Made by a program: the position numbers and the translations under genes
Assembly: GCA_017539865.1 (NCBI GenBank)
Contig: JAFYCE010000062.1
Coordinates: forward strand, 1 to 53,950
Origin: Alphaproteobacteria bacterium
GTDB lineage: Bacteria > Pseudomonadota > Alphaproteobacteria > CAAGCB01 > CAG-977
Direction of reading: 5' to 3'
Length of the DNA: 53,950 bases
Shown: piece after piece, positions 8,085-16,696 of the stretch
Numbering within the stretch: position 1 is the stretch's first letter
Layout: each line of letters opens with the position of its first letter
The notes under the pieces: model-generated
Seen by the model: only the letters and a program-made list of their open reading frames with translations
What the model was told of the DNA's origin: nothing
The model's database searches: none

Positions 8085-9239
8085 ATGAAGAAAAATTTCT
8101 TTTACAAAAAAACAATAAACGGAGAAAATAAAAAGACATTTATCTTCGGAATACCTTTTTCTTACAAGAAAAAAACGACTGACGGATACATTGATCGCCG
8201 ACTGTTCGGATTATGGAAAGTGAAAAAGAAAGATTGGGAAAAAACATATTATTTTTGCGCCATTCCCTTTTTGAAAAAATCCTTTATAAAAAATAGGCTT
8301 CAAAATCTCGAAAAGAGTTTTCAAAATCTTGCCGAAAAACAGCTTCTCATGTCTCAGCATCTTGCTTCCGCACAGCAGATCCTCAGGGATTTTTCTGTTC
8401 AACAAAATAAAAACATGATAAATATTTTTCTTCAACAAAAAAATGATACAGATTTATTTATTTTACAAAACGATCATATATTATTTGTTTTTTCAAAAGA
8501 AATTTATCTTCATGATAATTTTTTTATTTATAATTATTTTATAAGAAATGATTCCATTGATAAACTCTATAATTTTAGAATTCTCCCTGAAACATGTGAC
8601 CTATATAAAGAACATATCGATGCTTTCAAAAACAAAAATGTCCTGCTTTATAAATATAGCGATCGAATAGGAATTATAAAAAAAACAACAATTACGTACG
8701 AAAACGATGATCTTTTCATAGAGGAAAAATTTTTAGGGATAGAAAATTATGAAGTAGACAACGGTCGAAAATATACAGATATTCCTAAACGTAAAATCAT
8801 ATCCGGAATAACTTTGATGGATTATTTGAAAAACGAAACAGATGAACAACAAAAAAGAATTTTAAAAAATTTTTTCGATTGGCTTTTTGCAACGTATCAA
8901 CATCCGACGGAAAAAGACAAGCTGGACGGAAAACTGATAGATTGCAATCTGGGCAATGTTTTAGTATCAGAAGGAAAATTTCATTTAATCGATCAGGAAT
9001 TTTCTGTTGAATACGGCATATCCAAAGATTTCTGTGTTTGGTATGCCTTAGGGATAAGATGCATATCCTCTCCCTATTACGAATATTTTACGGAATTATA
9101 CGGTTTAAACAAAATTTCTCCTGATGAGCCTCATCCTTTTTGGTTGGAAAATAACGGTATGAAAAAAGCTTATGCTCTTAATCAGAATTTGTTTAATAAA
9201 TATTTTACAGAAGCTTTCCTTATCCCCGAAAGAAATTAA
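8085..9239 (+). CDS. Kinase-fold protein of surface-glycan type, AT-rich
   Basis: This 384-aa protein has two N-terminal copies of a short motif (FIFGIPFSYKKK and YFCAIPFLKK), a pattern I associate with polysaccharide-cluster proteins. A predicted helix follows (about 70-110). The C-terminal half resembles a small-molecule kinase. IDCNLGNVLV matches the catalytic D-x4-N loop of aminoglycoside-phosphotransferase-like kinases, and LIDQEF sits where the metal-binding DFG-like motif should be. It may phosphorylate a sugar or lipid of the cell surface; the substrate is unknown. GGAGAG precedes the ATG. The gene is clearly more AT-rich than its neighbours, with many AAA, TTT and ATA codons, which suggests recent transfer. 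It lies 41 bp after the hydrogenase gene, but a functional link is not implied. Confidence 0.8.
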   Translation: MKKNFFYKKTINGENKKTFIFGIPFSYKKKTTDGYIDRRLFGLWKVKKKDWEKTYYFCAIPFLKKSFIKNRLQNLEKSFQNLAEKQLLMSQHLASAQQILRDFSVQQNKNMINIFLQQKNDTDLFILQNDHILFVFSKEIYLHDNFFIYNYFIRNDSIDKLYNFRILPETCDLYKEHIDAFKNKNVLLYKYSDRIGIIKKTTITYENDDLFIEEKFLGIENYEVDNGRKYTDIPKRKIISGITLMDYLKNETDEQQKRILKNFFDWLFATYQHPTEKDKLDGKLIDCNLGNVLVSEGKFHLIDQEFSVEYGISKDFCVWYALGIRCISSPYYEYFTELYGLNKISPDEPHPFWLENNGMKKAYALNQNLFNKYFTEAFLIPERN

Positions 9240-9280
9240 AAAAGTTCGGGATACTTTGCCCTCAAAATTACAGGCGGCAT

Positions 9281-11152
9281 TTACTTCAGTGCGTCGAAAA
9301 TCCGCCGCGCCAAGGTCGGGCTGATTCCTTCGACTTTTGCAATTTCTTCTGCGTCGACCGCTTTGATCGCTTTAACGGAGCCGAAATGCCGCAACAATGC
9401 TTTTTTGCGTTTAGCACCGATGCCGCCGATAGAATCCAATACCGATACAAGCGTATCGTTACGCCGCTTAATCCTGTGTGTGCTGATGACAAAGCGGTGA
9501 GCCTCGTCCCTTAAACGCTGGATATAGTGCAAAAGCGGATTGTCAAACTCCAGATTCAGCGGAGGACGATCTGCGAAATGAAGCGTTTCCTTGCCCGCGT
9601 TGCGGTCTTCGCCTTTGGCGACGCCGATCGCAACCACGTCGGAAACGTTCAGCTCTTTTAAAACCTCCAAAGCGACTTTCAGCTGAATCGCCCCGCCGTC
9701 AATCAAAATAATATCCGGCAGATTGTTTTCCTCAAGTCCTCTTTTAAAACGGCGGGTCAATACTTCGCGCATCATGCCGAAATCGTCGCCGGGGGTGAAC
9801 GAGTCCCATGAAATGTTGAATTTACGATAGGATTTCTTGTCAAAGCCTTCCGGCGTTGCGACCACCATAGCCCCCACCGCATGCGCCCCTTGGATATGAC
9901 TGTTGTCGTATGTTTCAACACGGCGGACGGGCGTTTTCAAGCCGGCCAATTCCTGCAGCTGTTCCAGCAGATCGGCGCGCGAAGCCCCTTCCATACGTTT
10001 GCGGACAAGCGCCTCTTTCGCGTTCATCACCGCCCGCTCGACCAGACGGCGGCGGTTCGAGCGGACGTTATCGGCGATTTTGACCGCATGCTCCGCTTTA
10101 TCGCTTAAAGCCTGCGCAACAATCCCCTGTTCCGGCAACGACACCGATACAAGGATTTCGTTCGGAACGGCATGCGTCATATAAAACTGGCCGATAAACG
10201 CCTGCAATATCTCTCCGTCCGTCCGTTCCTCCGTTTGAGCAAGAAAAGACGCGAAATTCCCGCAGGACCGCCCGCCGCGATAAAAGAACATCTGCACACA
10301 GCTTTGCCCTTTATCCGTAAACACGGCGGCAATATCGCAATCGGAAATCCCGTCCAAATCGCTGCTTTGGCTCTGAATCTGATTTAAAGCGCGGATTCGA
10401 TCGCGGTAAACAGCCGCTTCCTCATAGCGCATTTCTTCGCTCGCCCGCTCCATTTTTGCGGCTAAATCGGCCTGCACCCGCGTGCTTTTATGGCGCATAA
10501 AATCGCAGACTTGCCCCACTAAAGACAGATATTCCTCCCTGTCGATTTTGCCGGCGCACGGCGCGCTGCATCTCTTAATCTGATGTAACAAACAAGGGCG
10601 CGTCCGATGATAAAACACGTTGTCCGTACAGGAACGCAGCAAAAAAGCTTTCTGCAACACCGCCAGTGTTTCATTGACCGTCAAAGCCGAAGCGAAGGGG
10701 CCGAAATATTCGCCTTTTTTTGTCCTCGCTCCGCGATGTTTCAGCATTTGCGGCCATTCGTCCTTTGTCGTGATCAGGATATGCGGAAAAGTTTTATCGT
10801 CCTTCAGCAGAATATTATAATAGGGCTTCAACTTTTTAATCAGATCGTTTTCCAGCAAAAACGCCTCGGCTTCCGTCTTTGTTTCGATGATTTCGATTCG
10901 CTCGATTTCGGAAATCATGCGTTGAATTCGCATACACGTCCGTTCGGGGTGAGCATAGTTTTCCAAGCGCCGGCGCAAGCTTTTCGCCTTGCCGACATAC
11001 AGGATTTTCCCCTGCCCGTTCAGCATGCGGTAAACACCGGGACATTCGGGAAATAAAGATAAATGCGCGGCCACATACGCCGCCCCTTTCAAGGTTTGTG
11101 CGGATTCGCCGGATTCGGAAAGTTGAAAACCATTGTTTTTTTCATCTATCAT
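9281..11152 (-). CDS. uvrC: UvrABC excinuclease subunit C
   Basis: This 623-aa protein makes the dual incision around bulky DNA lesions. The layout is complete. The GIY-YIG nuclease (PGVYRMLNGQGKILYVGKAKSLRRR) comes first, then the UVR motif that binds UvrB (YEEAAVYRDRIRAL). The RNase H-like 3'-incision domain (VETYDNSHIQG, LILIDGG-type motifs) and the C-terminal helix-hairpin-helix pair (SIGGIGAKRKKALL, VEGISPTLARRI) follow. I chose ATG at 11152 because the AAGGA lies directly against an upstream TTG (11164), too close to serve it. The gene stands alone, behind a 300-bp AT-rich spacer with two DnaA boxes. Confidence 0.96.
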   Translation of the reverse strand: MIDEKNNGFQLSESGESAQTLKGAAYVAAHLSLFPECPGVYRMLNGQGKILYVGKAKSLRRRLENYAHPERTCMRIQRMISEIERIEIIETKTEAEAFLLENDLIKKLKPYYNILLKDDKTFPHILITTKDEWPQMLKHRGARTKKGEYFGPFASALTVNETLAVLQKAFLLRSCTDNVFYHRTRPCLLHQIKRCSAPCAGKIDREEYLSLVGQVCDFMRHKSTRVQADLAAKMERASEEMRYEEAAVYRDRIRALNQIQSQSSDLDGISDCDIAAVFTDKGQSCVQMFFYRGGRSCGNFASFLAQTEERTDGEILQAFIGQFYMTHAVPNEILVSVSLPEQGIVAQALSDKAEHAVKIADNVRSNRRRLVERAVMNAKEALVRKRMEGASRADLLEQLQELAGLKTPVRRVETYDNSHIQGAHAVGAMVVATPEGFDKKSYRKFNISWDSFTPGDDFGMMREVLTRRFKRGLEENNLPDIILIDGGAIQLKVALEVLKELNVSDVVAIGVAKGEDRNAGKETLHFADRPPLNLEFDNPLLHYIQRLRDEAHRFVISTHRIKRRNDTLVSVLDSIGGIGAKRKKALLRHFGSVKAIKAVDAEEIAKVEGISPTLARRIFDALK

Positions 11153-11471
11153 ATTGATATTCAATCCTTTTTCACGTTTTTAACCGCATTTTAAAAGTTT
11201 TCCCCAAACCTGTGGATAACTCTGTGTAAACGTTTCCCTTACTAACTTTTGATTAAGACTTTTCCTAGCCTTTTTCCTTTTTGCCTATTTTTTAGGCAAT
11301 ACCTATAACCTATTGTTTTTTCAATGTTTTTTATAATCAAGTATTATTTTTAAAAATTTTTTATAACTTTTTCTTGATTTCCTTTTTCGCTTGGAATAGC
11401 TCCTTTCGTCTGTGGATAACTTTGAATAAAGACAAATGACTCGTTGATATGCAAGGCTTACAGAAAAAAGG
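11153..11471. other. AT-rich spacer with two perfect DnaA boxes; candidate replication origin
   Basis: This non-coding stretch of 319 bp contains TGTGGATAAC twice in the same orientation (11211-11220 and 11411-11420). Both are exact matches to the 9-mer DnaA box TTATCCACA on the minus strand. A near-match TGTGTAAAC follows the first (11223-11231). Between the boxes lies a strongly AT-rich tract (about 11310-11375) with A and T runs, as expected of an unwinding element. One GANTC methylation site (GACTC) is near 11439. This resembles a bacterial oriC, but no usual origin neighbours (dnaA, hemE, parAB, gidA) are present. The boxes might instead control uvrC. Confidence 0.35.
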
Positions 11472-13346
11472 TCAGAAAAGACTCGTCTTTTTTTCAACCG
11501 TTCCCGTTCCATCGATCTTAAGAATTTGCCCTGAAGCGATCGGACTTTCGGCCAGAAAGCCGACCGTTTCCGCGATTTTCATATTCACGGTTTCATCCGT
11601 CCCCCTTGACGCAATCCGCAAACCGCCGACTTTAAGCCTGTTTTTATACGTTTCCGCCGCCTGAACCAACATTTCCGACAACGCGGACGTTGCCAACACA
11701 TAAGAAGACAATTCATGCGGCGGTTCGTCAAAAACGGAAATAATCGTGCCGGTCCGCCCTTTCGGCAAACTGAGCGAGAAAGAACGCAGCAACATAAACG
11801 GCGCGCGTAAATTGACCGCCATATTCATATCCCATCCCTGTGCCGTTTCCTCTTTCACGAACGCAGCGGCGCGATAAACCAGAACATCCACTGTTCCGTA
11901 TGTTTTGGTTATTGACGGAATCATATCGGCCGTTTCTTCGTATGAATTGAAATCCGCACGGAAATAGGACGCTTTGACATGATATTTCTGCTGTAATTCT
12001 TCGACCAGATGCGTTGCCTGTGCGACGGAAGTATGACAGTGGACGATCACGTTATAACCGTTTGCGGCGAAAACATGCGCAATGGCGCTGCCCGATTTTG
12101 ACGCTCCGCCGGTGATCAAAACCGTTTTAGCGTTGACAGGCGTTTTGGTCGCGACCGGCAAATCCGCAGACTGCGTCAGAAAAGAGGGCAAATCTTCTGC
12201 AGATTCCCTTGGCGGATGCAAAGCTCCGACATCGGCAAAGAAACCGGAAATTCTTTCAGAAGAGGGAACCGGCGCAACAGGTTTGGACAAAGGAACTTCT
12301 TTTACAACGATTTGAGCTTTATCGGATAAAATATCAACCTGTCCCGTAATAATGATTTCTTCCGTTCCCGTTTTAAAAACAAGACGGGCGTCACTCTTAG
12401 CGAGAGCGGAAGCTTCCGTTTTGATTTTCAGGTGTGACAGAATCGACTCGTAAACATTCATGGATGCGTTGCCCGTAACAGTCAAACGGTTTGTTCCGCC
12501 GCCTTCCACTGAAAAGGTCATACCGGCAATCGTCAGATTTTTCCGGTTTTCCAATCCTTCCAAATAAAGAGTGTCTTCGAATTCATCCGGAATTTCCGCG
12601 ACCACGGAGGAAACGGGGATATTTTCACGGGGCAAGGCCACCCCAAAAAGGACTCGATTATCCGTCAACGTTTTAAAATTCCGTTCTCCGATATGCAAAT
12701 TGAAAGACAATTCTTTTTTTTGCGTCGGGATATCAACGAAATCAAGTTTGACAGAAGCCCCGTCCTCTTGAGGGGAAATGAGAAAACGATACTGTCTGTC
12801 CGGATTCAGTTCCGGATACAAACCGGATCCCGCACTGTGGAAAACACGCCCTTGTGCAACAAAGACCCGCCCGCTGTTTGATTGCCAGATTAAAACGGGA
12901 CAAACTGTGGCCGCATCGGCTTCAACAGCGGCTTCAGCTTCGGAACCGTCATCCCGTCGCCAAACGATTTTTCCCTGATTCAGGGCCGGAAACAGATTCG
13001 CTTCGGCGGCCGGCTTTAAAAACTTCCAACATCCGCCGTGTCCGGTTGCGGCTTCTTGAAACCATTCGGCGTTTTTGTTCAAACCATAGCCGTTTTCAAG
13101 AACGAAAAAAGACGGCATTTTACCGTTTAAACGACTGCCTAAAAAAACGGAGCTGACTTTCGGAATCAAAGCTTCCGTTCCGACATTGGAAAACAACGTC
13201 CGGACATCTGAAAATCCGTCTTTGGAAAAGGAATAGAACCCTATCAAATGACCTTTTCCGGCCGCGCTTAAAAAAGTGACCTTGACCGGCGCGCCGTCAT
13301 CAAGCCGTAAAACGGAAGCGTCCAACGAACAATCCCTTTGCGTCAT
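11472..13346 (-). CDS. Beta-domain / short-chain dehydrogenase fusion
   Basis: This 624-aa protein is made of an N-terminal region of about 380 residues with no family I can name, a Pro/Ser-rich linker (about 355-400), and a C-terminal SDR domain. The N-terminal region alternates beta-strand-like segments and includes TLYLEGLENRKNLTIAG and MTFSVEGGGTNRLTVTG, which look like a calcium-binding or filament-type beta domain. The SDR domain has the nucleotide motif TGGASKSGSAIA. Its catalytic Tyr is followed by VLAT, so the usual Lys of YxxxK is Thr. There is no signal peptide. It starts 3 bp after the upstream DprE2-like gene, with AAGGA as binding site, so it is the last gene of that operon. It may act on the same sugar or serve as a scaffold. 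Confidence 0.8.
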   Translation of the reverse strand: MTQRDCSLDASVLRLDDGAPVKVTFLSAAGKGHLIGFYSFSKDGFSDVRTLFSNVGTEALIPKVSSVFLGSRLNGKMPSFFVLENGYGLNKNAEWFQEAATGHGGCWKFLKPAAEANLFPALNQGKIVWRRDDGSEAEAAVEADAATVCPVLIWQSNSGRVFVAQGRVFHSAGSGLYPELNPDRQYRFLISPQEDGASVKLDFVDIPTQKKELSFNLHIGERNFKTLTDNRVLFGVALPRENIPVSSVVAEIPDEFEDTLYLEGLENRKNLTIAGMTFSVEGGGTNRLTVTGNASMNVYESILSHLKIKTEASALAKSDARLVFKTGTEEIIITGQVDILSDKAQIVVKEVPLSKPVAPVPSSERISGFFADVGALHPPRESAEDLPSFLTQSADLPVATKTPVNAKTVLITGGASKSGSAIAHVFAANGYNVIVHCHTSVAQATHLVEELQQKYHVKASYFRADFNSYEETADMIPSITKTYGTVDVLVYRAAAFVKEETAQGWDMNMAVNLRAPFMLLRSFSLSLPKGRTGTIISVFDEPPHELSSYVLATSALSEMLVQAAETYKNRLKVGGLRIASRGTDETVNMKIAETVGFLAESPIASGQILKIDGTGTVEKKTSLF

Positions 13347-13349
13347 TTT

Positions 13350-14102
13350 TTATCCTTCCGTTCCGTTATGCCTGCTGACATAGGGCAAAAAACGCCTGAA
13401 CAAAACCGTTCCGAAGACATACCATGGAAAATAACGGATCTTGGCGCCTTTTTGAGCATATGCCAGACAGGCTTTTGCGCACGCCTGAGGGTCGATAGGC
13501 TTTTGCCAGAAAGAATAATGCCGTGTTCCGACCGTATCCCAGTCTTCCGCCTTGACCGTCGTGACCGAAACGTGATATTGCGCCATTTGCATTTGGAATC
13601 CCTGCAGCCAAATATGCAGAGCCGCTTTTGTCGAACCGAACGCGTAATTATCCGGCATTCCGTATTCACCGGCGGCAGAGCCTAATACGATAATCTCGCC
13701 GCACGCCTGCTTTTGCAAAACAGCCGCGATTGCCGATAAAAAATAAACTTGGGAAAAATAATTGATTTGGAACATATTTTTGATTTTTCCCAAATCCTTG
13801 CCGCATTCTTTTTGGGTATAAACCGTTTCCAGCGCGGAAAAAACGCTGATGATATTTTTGGAAACGCTTTCGCATTGTTTCGCCGTTTTGGTCAACGAAT
13901 CCAGATTGGCGGTATCCAAGGGTAAAGTCATAACTTCGACTTCCGGATAACGGGCACGCAAGTCATTGGCGGACAAAGCCAGATCTTCGTCTTCCTTTCC
14001 CAGCAAAATCACATCGTTTCCCGCTTTGGCGACCTCACGGGCGAAAGCGCGCCCGATAACGCAAGTCCCTCCCAAAACGACCCAGGTACGTTTATTGTTC
14101 AT
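13350..14102 (-). CDS. DprE2-like short-chain dehydrogenase
   Basis: This 250-aa SDR protein has the nucleotide-binding motif LGGTCVIGRAFA. The serine region VLGSAAGEYG followed by NYAFGSTKAAL matches mycobacterial DprE2 (SSAAGE, then NFVYGSTKAGL) closely. DprE2 is the NADH-dependent reductase that completes epimerisation of decaprenyl-phosphoryl-ribose to arabinose. Here the catalytic tyrosine of YGSTK is phenylalanine, so normal activity is doubtful unless the tyrosine two residues before substitutes. The ATG at 14102 is supported by GGGGGAGA and overlaps the end of the DprE1-like gene by 11 bp, which implies coupled translation. Confidence 0.85.
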   Translation of the reverse strand: MNNKRTWVVLGGTCVIGRAFAREVAKAGNDVILLGKEDEDLALSANDLRARYPEVEVMTLPLDTANLDSLTKTAKQCESVSKNIISVFSALETVYTQKECGKDLGKIKNMFQINYFSQVYFLSAIAAVLQKQACGEIIVLGSAAGEYGMPDNYAFGSTKAALHIWLQGFQMQMAQYHVSVTTVKAEDWDTVGTRHYSFWQKPIDPQACAKACLAYAQKGAKIRYFPWYVFGTVLFRRFLPYVSRHNGTEG

Positions 14103-15423
14103 ACTTTTTCTCCCCCGAAAACAGACGGCGACCGAAATCGGAATCAAATTTTTTCTGTGGATCGTACGTATCTCTGGCTTTCAGGAATTTTTCCAGATTT
14201 TTGTACATCAGAACCAAATTGCGCGGTTCCAACAAAGCGTCATCCTGAACGGAAACGCGACCGTTATGTTCACCGGCGATGACAATCAAATGCTTTAAAA
14301 ATTCTTCTATTCCTTTGCGGCGGAAAAAATCAAAACACACTGTATAACCGCGCAGCGCCGCCCCCAAATAAGAAAGCGTATCCTCTTTTGTCAGTACCAG
14401 CTCCGCCCGACACGCGCCGATCCGTGTTTGAGCCAGTTCCGTCAATATTCGCCGCAGCGCCTGCGGCCCCTCCGCTTCGGAAAAGGAAATCTGCAGCTGA
14501 TAAATCCCTTTAGCCGGAAAAACTTGAACATTATCGGAAGAATACAAGAAATTCTCATACGCTTCAATTTTCGTTTTTTTTGTTGCTGTCAAACGATATC
14601 TTAACCGTTTGAACAAAGGGAAAGAGGCTAAACATAAAACGATTCCGGGAAGAATCATTTTATATTTCGGAAAAGAAAAGGTAGAAGCCGGCAACGTTTC
14701 TTTGGTAAAAGAAGCTGTTTTCAAAATGCCGCGCCCCAAAGCATCCAAACCGGCGGAAGTATCAATCCAAAAAGAACAAAAATCCGCTGTTTTACGAACA
14801 GCTTTCAATGTCTCCGCCAACTCGTCCAGATTGGCGATACGCCTTTTTTCCACGGCGACATTTTCTTGCGGCCTTTTTAATAGAGTGATTGAAACCAGAC
14901 TGATAATACCCAGCAATCCCTGCCCGCCGACGACCGCTTTAAACAGCGTATCATTCTCCTTTTCACTGGCGCGAACGGTCGTACCGTCGGCCAAAACGAC
15001 GTCGATCCAGTTGACGGACTTTGCCAAAGACATCCGTTTATGACCGTTGCATCCGATAATGTTTGCGGCGATCGCCCCTCCCAACGTATGCTGTCCGGAC
15101 GCCGACGCCGTTTCCAACATAAATCCCTGCGGTGCGAAAAGTTCCGTAATTGTTTTTAACGTCACCCCCGGCTCACAGACCAGTTCGCCAGTTTGCGCAT
15201 CAAAAGAGCGAATGCAATCCAACCGCTTCATCTGCATGACGGCTCCGCCGGCATTCAACGCCTGATCCGCATAACTGCCGGCGGATCCGCTGGCGACAAT
15301 ACCGTTTTTGCCGACTTGTTCCAGATATTTGGCGATATCTGCGGTACGTTCCGGCCGACAAACCTGTGAAATGCCGGAATTTGTCTGTCCCCGACCGCTC
15401 AGTTTCATTTCATACCAATGCAT
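14092..15423 (-). CDS. DprE1-like FAD-binding oxidoreductase
   Basis: This 443-aa protein of the FAD-linked oxidase family most resembles DprE1, which oxidises the 2'-hydroxyl of decaprenyl-phosphoryl-ribose. The N-terminal LSGRGQTNSG, the FAD-binding ASGSAGSYADQALNAGG and the GGAIAANIIGCNGHKR segment match DprE1 landmarks. The C-terminal YDPQKKFDSDFGRRL corresponds to the DprE1 end (VDP, then SDMARRL). Relative to M. tuberculosis DprE1, the histidine before GKNHH is isoleucine here, and the catalytic lysine before the conserved DP is threonine. It heads a three-gene operon with the DprE2-like and fusion SDR genes. A role in making a lipid-linked pentose for the envelope is inferred, with the exact reaction open. 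Confidence 0.85.
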   Translation of the reverse strand: MHWYEMKLSGRGQTNSGISQVCRPERTADIAKYLEQVGKNGIVASGSAGSYADQALNAGGAVMQMKRLDCIRSFDAQTGELVCEPGVTLKTITELFAPQGFMLETASASGQHTLGGAIAANIIGCNGHKRMSLAKSVNWIDVVLADGTTVRASEKENDTLFKAVVGGQGLLGIISLVSITLLKRPQENVAVEKRRIANLDELAETLKAVRKTADFCSFWIDTSAGLDALGRGILKTASFTKETLPASTFSFPKYKMILPGIVLCLASFPLFKRLRYRLTATKKTKIEAYENFLYSSDNVQVFPAKGIYQLQISFSEAEGPQALRRILTELAQTRIGACRAELVLTKEDTLSYLGAALRGYTVCFDFFRRKGIEEFLKHLIVIAGEHNGRVSVQDDALLEPRNLVLMYKNLEKFLKARDTYDPQKKFDSDFGRRLFSGEKKYEQ

Positions 15424-15490
15424 GACGCGCCCCTCCGTTAAAACGGAAGTAGTTTACTCGAAAAATAAACAGAATTGAAGAGGTTTAATT

Positions 15491-16513
15491 TTAAGGAAGG
15501 ACACTGTCCAAATACGGCTTAAATGCCGCAGCCAGCGACTTTTCCGGCCGACCGCCCCAAATACGGATGATTTCCGCAGCAGTCAAAGCCGCCAGTTTTC
15601 CGGCGGCAGGCAAGTTCATCCCTTTGGACAGACCATATAAAAAACCGCCGGCAAAAGCGTCTCCCGCCCCTGTGCTGTCCACAACGGACTGGTGATTTTC
15701 GGAAGGAATCGTCGCTATTCCCTGATCGGAAAAGACGCACGCCCCTTTCGAACCGCGTGTCATAGCCAAAACCTGATGTCTGTCAGCCAAAACATCCATG
15801 AAAGAATCCATGTCCGTCACACTGCGATCGATTTCGAAACAACCGCGCACTTCGCGTTCGTTCCCGATCAAAATATCAGCTTGCGTCCGGATCGTTTCAA
15901 TGACTTCTTGAACGGCGACCGCACGAAAATTCAAATCGTGCATATTGAAAGCGACTTTAACCTCCGCCTGTTTTGCCGTATTCAAGGCCATCATAACGGC
16001 TTGACGGGCACGGCGGGAAACAAGCATCTGGCCTTCGATAAACAGGATTTTGGAATCACGGATCGTTTTGACATCAATATCGGCTTCGTCGATTTCTTCG
16101 CAAATTCCCATGTTAAAAGCGAACGTACGGTCGTGATCCGGCGTCACCATCACCAGACAGCGGGCGGTCGCCCGATCGATTTCACGGTCGAAATTCACCA
16201 ACGGAACGCACGACTTGATACCGGCCTTATCGAAAGCCTCCTTGAACTTTTCGCCCATTGTATCTTCGCAGGCCTTTCCGATGAAAGCGGCTTTTCCGCC
16301 CAGTGACGCCACATTGGCCATTGCATTGGCCGACGCGCCGCCCGGAATGACGCGGGATTCCGACAACTCTTTGCGGATTTCGCGCAAAACGGCGATCGGC
16401 AGGACGTTTCCCTGCCCTTTGGTCAGCGAATATTTCTGTAAAAAATCTTCCGTAACATTGGCTACAACATCAACGAAAGCCACGCCGATAGCGGTCACGT
16501 CAAAAGTCGTCAT
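15491..16513 (-). CDS. PfkB-family carbohydrate / adenosine kinase
   Basis: This 340-aa ribokinase-fold protein has the N-terminal PGGASANAMANVASLGG substrate motif and the C-terminal PfkB signature DSTGAGDAFAGGFLYG with the catalytic aspartate. Length and wording match the alphaproteobacterial proteins annotated as adenosine kinase, which would salvage adenosine to AMP. A sugar substrate cannot be excluded. The ATG at 16513 (MTTFDV) is preferred because CGGAGT lies about 9 nt upstream; an upstream start adds 8 residues. It lies 67 bp upstream of the DprE1-like gene on the same strand and could be co-transcribed with it. Pentose chemistry would then be a common theme. Confidence 0.9.
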   Translation of the reverse strand: MTTFDVTAIGVAFVDVVANVTEDFLQKYSLTKGQGNVLPIAVLREIRKELSESRVIPGGASANAMANVASLGGKAAFIGKACEDTMGEKFKEAFDKAGIKSCVPLVNFDREIDRATARCLVMVTPDHDRTFAFNMGICEEIDEADIDVKTIRDSKILFIEGQMLVSRRARQAVMMALNTAKQAEVKVAFNMHDLNFRAVAVQEVIETIRTQADILIGNEREVRGCFEIDRSVTDMDSFMDVLADRHQVLAMTRGSKGACVFSDQGIATIPSENHQSVVDSTGAGDAFAGGFLYGLSKGMNLPAAGKLAALTAAEIIRIWGGRPEKSLAAAFKPYLDSVLP

Positions 16514-16696
16514 AAGGGAATACTCCGTAAGAATCACGTTATCGGGATTTCTTTATATCGACACAAGATGTAAAAGGCTAGTCAAAAAATAAATAAATTG
16601 TTAAAGCTAGACAAAACGCGACTTTGCGAAAGCCCGTCCGCAGCGTCCGCTTTAATTGAAACGATAAAAAAGTCTTGTATGGAAACGATTCGCCTT

